The notes under the pieces: generated by a model
The model's input: only the letters and a program-made list of their open reading frames with translations
Told to the model about the DNA's origin: nothing
Database searches by the model: none
In this document: in pieces, positions 60,254 through 63,968 of the stretch
Layout: each line of letters opens with the position of its first letter
Position numbering within the stretch: the first letter of the stretch is position 1
Translations under genes and position numbers: made by a program
Assembly: GCA_017303485.1 (NCBI GenBank)
Contig: JAFLCY010000006.1
Span: 1 to 63,968, forward strand
DNA length: 63,968 bases
Source of the DNA: Rhodobacterales bacterium
GTDB lineage: Bacteria > Pseudomonadota > Alphaproteobacteria > Rhodobacterales > Rhodobacteraceae
Direction of reading: 5' to 3'

Positions 60254-61483
60254 TCAGTTCAGGAACCGGGCCGAATTTGCGACGGCTTCGTCGAGATGCG
60301 CCTTGGCATTGCCCTGCTCGACCATCACCGACTCGATCGCCAGCGCCAGGTTGGCCTGGATCTGGCCCCAGTTCGGGTTCTTCAGGAAGGCGTTGGTCTC
60401 GCGGTTGGATACCGCCAGCATGTCGAAGAAGGGCTTGGTGATCGGATCGGTCGCGAGGCCCAGCTTTTCAGCCACCGACGTGCGGATCGGCAGGTCGTTC
60501 GTCCGCATCTCCACCGCTTCGGGGGTCGAGAAGAACTTGGCGAACTTCCAGGCCAGCTCCGGGTCTTTCGTGTTCTTGGAAATCGACAGGCCCGAGGCGC
60601 CGATCACCGAATGCACCGGCTTGTCACCGAAGGACGGCAGCGGAGCCACGCCATAGTTGATGCCGGACTCGTCAATCCCGGTCTTCGACCACATCGCCGA
60701 CTGGAACATCGCGATCTTGCCGGTCTTGAACAGGGTCGAACCGGGGGTGTCGTCGCCGATGTTCAGCGCGACGGCTTCTTCGGTCTTGATCATGTCGGCG
60801 AACATGTCCAGCACCTCGGCGGCCTCGGGGCTGTTCATGTAGCCGTCCAGCGTCTTGCCGTCGTCCGAGATGTACTTGGTGCCGTTCGACCAGAAGAACT
60901 GCTCGAAATCGAACGGATCGGGCTTGGCGTCGACGGCGAAGCCATAGGTCTTCGTCTCGGCATTGCGGAACTTCGCCGCATCGGCGCGCAGGTCGGCCCA
61001 GGTCCAGTTGGCGGCAGGCTCGGGCACCCCGGCGGCGGCGAACATGTCCTTGTTGTAGAACACGACCTGCGTGGTGAAGCCGATCGGCATGGCATAGGTC
61101 TTGCCGTCGATCTTCGAGATGTTCATCAGCCCGGCGGGAATGTCGTCCAGATTCAATTCGGTAGCGTCGCGGGCGATCAGGTCGTCCAAGGGCAGAAGCG
61201 CGTCCTTGTAGGCCGGAAAGTTCCACATATACATCAGGTCGGGCGCATCGCCCGCCCCCATCGCGGCGGTCAGCTTGTCGTCGAACCCGTCGCCGTACAA
61301 CTCGATCTGTACCTTCACGCCGGGGTTCGCTTCTTCGAACTTGGTCGCGATGGCCTGGTTGATGGCGATGCTGGCCGGGTCGGTGTTCCAGGTGGCAAAG
61401 CGCAGCACCTGATCCTGGGCGAAGCTGGCGCCGGGCAGGGCCAGGATCGTCGCCGTCAAAAGCACGCGTCTGGTAATCTTCAT
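60254..61483 (-). CDS. Carbohydrate ABC transporter substrate-binding protein (family 1)
   Basis: The 409-residue periplasmic protein has a signal peptide (MKITRRVLLTATILALPGASFAQ) and the family 1 sugar-binding fold: ATKFEEANPGVKVQIELYGDGF, DLMYMWNFPAYKDALLPLDDL and NYGVAPLPSFGDKPVHSVIGASGLSI. These bind di- and oligosaccharides or sugar derivatives. GGGAGGAAG precedes the ATG at 61483. It follows the UgpC-type ATPase by 19 bases. Confidence 0.95.
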   Translation of the reverse strand: MKITRRVLLTATILALPGASFAQDQVLRFATWNTDPASIAINQAIATKFEEANPGVKVQIELYGDGFDDKLTAAMGAGDAPDLMYMWNFPAYKDALLPLDDLIARDATELNLDDIPAGLMNISKIDGKTYAMPIGFTTQVVFYNKDMFAAAGVPEPAANWTWADLRADAAKFRNAETKTYGFAVDAKPDPFDFEQFFWSNGTKYISDDGKTLDGYMNSPEAAEVLDMFADMIKTEEAVALNIGDDTPGSTLFKTGKIAMFQSAMWSKTGIDESGINYGVAPLPSFGDKPVHSVIGASGLSISKNTKDPELAWKFAKFFSTPEAVEMRTNDLPIRTSVAEKLGLATDPITKPFFDMLAVSNRETNAFLKNPNWGQIQANLALAIESVMVEQGNAKAHLDEAVANSARFLN

Positions 61484-61502
61484 CGGTCTTCCTCCCTTCA
61501 TG

Positions 61503-62642
61503 TCAGGCCGGGTCTGCCGGTCTGTCTGGTTCGTTGATCAATGCCGCAGTCGCCGCATCCAGCCGCCGGGGCAGGGCCTGGCCCTTCGCGTCGAACACAT
61601 GCGCGTCGGCGGGCGGGATGCGCAGGCGCACCTTGTCGCGCGCACGGGCCTGATGGGTGCCGCCGGTGATGACGACGACCTGACCGCCAGAGTCGAGGTC
61701 GATATGCAGGTGGTTCTCGGTCCCCAGCCGCTCAGCCAGCCGGACGGTGCCCGAAAGCTCGCCCTCGACGGCAATCTCCAGCCGGTCGGGGCGGATACCC
61801 AGCGTGACCGGCTGCGCAGAGTCGACCGGATGCGGGCCGGACATCGGAATGGTGAGCGTCGCGCCGTTCAGGGAAACGGAAATGCTGTCGGCCCCCTGCC
61901 CCGCGACCTGTGCGGGCAGAAGGTTCATCTGCGGGCTGCCGATGAAGCCCGCGACGAACAGGTTCGCCGGGCGGTGGAACAGCTCCAGCGGTCGACCCAC
62001 CTGCGCGACATGGCCCTTGTCCAGCACCACCACCAGATCCGAGAGGGTCATCGCCTCGACCTGGTCATGGGTGACATAGATCATCGTCACGCCCAGCCGG
62101 TCATGCAGCGCCGAAAGCTCGGCCCGCATGGTCACACGCAGGCTGGCGTCGAGGTTGGACAACGGTTCGTCCAGCAGGAACAGCTTGGGCTGGCGCACGA
62201 TGGCCCGGCCGATGGCGACCCGCTGGCGCTGCCCGCCCGACAGCTGGCGCGGCTTGCGCGCCAAGAGGTCGGTGATCCGCAGCGTCTCAGCCGCATCCGT
62301 CACTCGGCGGTCGATCTCGTCGCGCTTCATCCCGTTCAGGGACAGGCCGAAGGCCATGTTCTTCCGCACCGTCATATGCGGGTAAAGCGCGTAGTTCTGG
62401 AACACCATCGCAATGTCGCGCTTGGCCGAGGGCAGATTGGTGATCTCGTTGCCGCCAAGCGCGATGCTGCCTTCAGTCAGTTCCTCCAGCCCGGCGATGC
62501 AGCGCAGAAGCGTGGACTTGCCACAGCCCGAGGGGCCGAGGAAACTGACAAACGCGCCATCCGGGATATCGAGGTCGATCCCTTTCAGGACATCGACCGC
62601 GCCGAACGACTTTCTCAGCCCTGAAACCCGCAATCCTGCCAA
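61503..62642 (-). CDS. ugpC: Carbohydrate ABC transporter ATP-binding protein, UgpC/MalK type
   Basis: The 379-residue ATPase has Walker A GPSGCGKST, Q-loop VFQNYALYPHMTV, signature RQLSGGQRQRV, Walker B LFLLDEPLSNLD, H-loop YVTHDQVEAMTLSD and the MalK-type C-terminal TOBE domain. A TTG start at 62642 gives the usual MAGLRVSGLRKSFG opening and has GGGAGGG eight bases upstream; the longer reading from GTG 62666 adds eight residues. It is the first gene of the sugar operon, with candidate LacI operators directly upstream. TOBE domains sometimes bind regulators. Confidence 0.95.
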   Translation of the reverse strand: MAGLRVSGLRKSFGAVDVLKGIDLDIPDGAFVSFLGPSGCGKSTLLRCIAGLEELTEGSIALGGNEITNLPSAKRDIAMVFQNYALYPHMTVRKNMAFGLSLNGMKRDEIDRRVTDAAETLRITDLLARKPRQLSGGQRQRVAIGRAIVRQPKLFLLDEPLSNLDASLRVTMRAELSALHDRLGVTMIYVTHDQVEAMTLSDLVVVLDKGHVAQVGRPLELFHRPANLFVAGFIGSPQMNLLPAQVAGQGADSISVSLNGATLTIPMSGPHPVDSAQPVTLGIRPDRLEIAVEGELSGTVRLAERLGTENHLHIDLDSGGQVVVITGGTHQARARDKVRLRIPPADAHVFDAKGQALPRRLDAATAALINEPDRPADPA

Positions 62643-62679
62643 ACGCCAGACCCTCCCAAGACTCACGTTCGGGAAAAGC

Positions 62680-62711
62680 TATACGTTTTTATTTCTTTTT
62701 GAAAACGTTTT
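62680..62711. promoter_or_regulatory. Twin LacI-type operators upstream of the sugar transporter operon
   Basis: AAAACGTTTT (62702-62711) is a perfect palindrome with a CG centre, the usual form of LacI-family operators. A second, partly matching site TATACGTTTT (62680-62689) has its CG 22 bases away, about two helical turns. Both lie in an AT-rich patch within 70 bases of the UgpC-type gene. The LacI gene at 50494-51534 is the likely partner. The rest of the 240-base gap to the next gene shows nothing clear. Confidence 0.5.
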
Positions 62712-62907
62712 TATTCAATGTGGCGCGCATACGGATCCTGTTGCTTGGGGTGGCGCGCTGCCGACCGCTTTTCCGAACAGGACAATCCTTCAGGGGATCA
62801 AACCCGATGCCAATGCAGGTGCTGCCTCGCTGCGGCTTGTCCGCATGGGCGTCGGCGGCTTCGGGCTCCATCATTGACGCTTGGGGCGGTTGGACGCCGG
62901 CCGGGCC

Positions 62908-63968
62908 TCAGAGTGCGAGCCGCTCTGCCGCACCGATCCTGACGGGTTGTCCAGTACGGCGCGACTGGATGGCGGCGAAGGCGAGTGCAAGGCTGTCGAG
63001 GTTTTCCTCGGCGCCATTCGCGGGCTCCACATTGTCCTCGATGGCCACCAGAAGCGCACCCATCGCGCCACGGAAGCCGTCGTTGAACCAGGTGCCGTCA
63101 AGCAGCGGGCGGGCAATCCCCTCGACAGTGGTCAGCGTCACGGATTGCTGGCCAAGGTCGGGTCCGTCGCTTTGCAGGCTGCCCTTCGTGCCTGCGATGA
63201 AGGTCGTGTCGCGGGGGCCGAAGGGCGTGGCTCCGTCGAAGACCAGCGAGGCCTGGCCGCCCTCCATCTGCACCAGCGTCTGAGCCAGCAGCGGTGCACT
63301 GGCGATCTGGCCCGCGGCCGTGGCGGCGGTTGCGAAGACCGTTTGGGAGCGGGGGCCGATGATGCTGCGCAGGAAGTCGAACCAGTGGATGCCGAAATCG
63401 TAGAGGATCAGGTCCTCGATCTTCTCGAAGGGCGTCCCCGCGATCCAGCCGTGGTTCCAGTGGATCGAGACATGGGCGGAGATCACCTCGCCGATCAGGC
63501 CCGCCCGGACGGCTTCGCGCATCCATGCCAGATGCGGTGCCCAGCGGCCGTTCTGGTTGACGGCAAGCTTGACGCCGTTCTCCCTGGCCAGCGCGACAAG
63601 GCGGCGGCCTTCGGCGAGGTCAAGGACGAAGGGCTTCTGCGACAGGACGTGTTTCCCGGCCTTCAGCGCGGCCTCGATGATGGGCAGCCGGTCGGCGGGG
63701 TGGGGGGTGATGTCGACCACATCTATGGTCGGGTCGGCGAGGATGTCGCGGTAGTCCTCGGTGACACGGGCCTTCGGCGCGAACTCGGCGGCCTTGGCTT
63801 CGGCCTTGGCCCGCGTCCGGTTGGCGATCGCCGCCACCTCCCAGCCCGCCGAGCGGTAGGCGTCGAGATGGGCCGAAACGATGCCACCCGCGCCGATCAC
63901 GCCGATCCGGGGCCGGTAGCGGCGCGGCATCGGCGGCTGGTAGGGCAGTGCAGGTGCCGCGACTTCCG
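62908..63968 (-). CDS. Gfo/Idh/MocA family dehydrogenase (start outside or at window edge)
   Basis: The protein is a Gfo/Idh/MocA dehydrogenase: RIGVIGAGGIVSAHLDAY is the NAD(P) site, SQKPFVLDLAEGRR has the catalytic-type K-P, and DLILYDFGIHWFDFLRS marks the substrate domain with its histidine. An ATG at 63930 gives 340 residues, but the frame stays open to the window edge with ALPYQPPMPRRYRP, and an LPYxPPMP lead is common in this family, so the real start probably lies beyond the window. It oxidises sugars, inositols or amino-sugars in relatives. It is co-directional with the sugar operon, separated by about 240 bases. Confidence 0.9.
   Translation of the reverse strand, partial: EVAAPALPYQPPMPRRYRPRIGVIGAGGIVSAHLDAYRSAGWEVAAIANRTRAKAEAKAAEFAPKARVTEDYRDILADPTIDVVDITPHPADRLPIIEAALKAGKHVLSQKPFVLDLAEGRRLVALARENGVKLAVNQNGRWAPHLAWMREAVRAGLIGEVISAHVSIHWNHGWIAGTPFEKIEDLILYDFGIHWFDFLRSIIGPRSQTVFATAATAAGQIASAPLLAQTLVQMEGGQASLVFDGATPFGPRDTTFIAGTKGSLQSDGPDLGQQSVTLTTVEGIARPLLDGTWFNDGFRGAMGALLVAIEDNVEPANGAEENLDSLALAFAAIQSRRTGQPVRIGAAERLAL

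Noticed and set aside
62689..62874. 61-residue minus-strand frame in the gap before the Gfo/Idh gene region
   Set aside because: No ribosome binding site or family resemblance, and it runs through the operator region.
1..63968. Insertion sequences, prophage, CRISPR array or integrated island
   Set aside because: No transposase, integrase, phage gene or regularly spaced repeat was seen; tRNA-Leu is not followed by an integrase gene.

Overview
The window is GC-rich, densely coded DNA whose gene content points to a Rhodobacteraceae-type alphaproteobacterium. Indicators are the NDUFA9-like gene–uppP–gltD neighbourhood, a TrcR (DUF1013) cell-cycle regulator, COQ9 and a long-chain polyprenyl diphosphate synthase (ubiquinone biology), phaA/phaB, an MscL, and many GTG/TTG or ATGA-coupled starts. 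I saw no rRNA, CRISPR array, insertion sequence or prophage. No gene-free stretch exceeds about 300 bases. GC-rich codon usage opens very long antisense frames; these were treated as shadows.

Layout. 1-8.9 kb: glutamate synthase (gltD, then two periplasmic Cys-rich paralogues, a GFA-family gene and gltB running off the left edge), uppP and an NDUFA9-like gene, then a tRNA-Leu(CAG) with a clear promoter and a bidirectional terminator. 9-22 kb: core and housekeeping genes (trcR, RNase T2, quinone oxidoreductase, COQ9-like, rpsU, TetR, Lrp/ald pair, mscL, Sua5/YrdC, acyl-CoA dehydrogenase, Fer4/CDGSH protein, Trm112-like/LON-domain/CnoX operon, 3-methyladenine glycosylase). 22-29.5 kb: an EAL protein, phaA-phaB, an ATP-grasp ligase coupled to a YddG-type exporter, a small DUF465 gene, a tRNA methyltransferase/DUF2007 pair and a polyprenyl synthase.

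29.7-38.5 kb is the most unusual part: seven co-directional genes encoding an FHA protein, a PP2C phosphatase, a GTPase-like protein with a very long disordered acidic/proline-rich tail, a large dynamin-like GTPase, a smaller dynamin-type GTPase, a small protein compatible with a Roadblock/LC7 fold, and an unrecognised protein. This looks like a phospho-regulated, membrane-remodelling GTPase system; I do not recognise it as a described system.

38.5-48.2 kb: a GNAT/N-succinylamino-acid-racemase pair divergent from an RpiR regulator, a complete Dpp/Opp-type peptide transporter and an M81 peptidase, suggesting scavenging of unusual (perhaps D-amino-acid-containing) peptides. 48.2-64 kb: a long minus-strand run holding a sugar ABC transporter (binding protein, two permeases, UgpC ATPase), a GH63-like and a GH1 glycosidase, a kinase/M23/phospho-lyase fusion, an amino-acid-type binding protein and an odd enlarged permease, a LacI regulator with candidate twin operators, an SDR and a Gfo/Idh/MocA dehydrogenase. 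The mix of an alpha-glucosidase-like enzyme, a beta-glycosidase and a hydroxylysine/ethanolamine-type kinase plus phospho-lyase suggests catabolism of a glycosylated amino alcohol, for example collagen-type glucosyl-galactosyl-hydroxylysine; this is inference.
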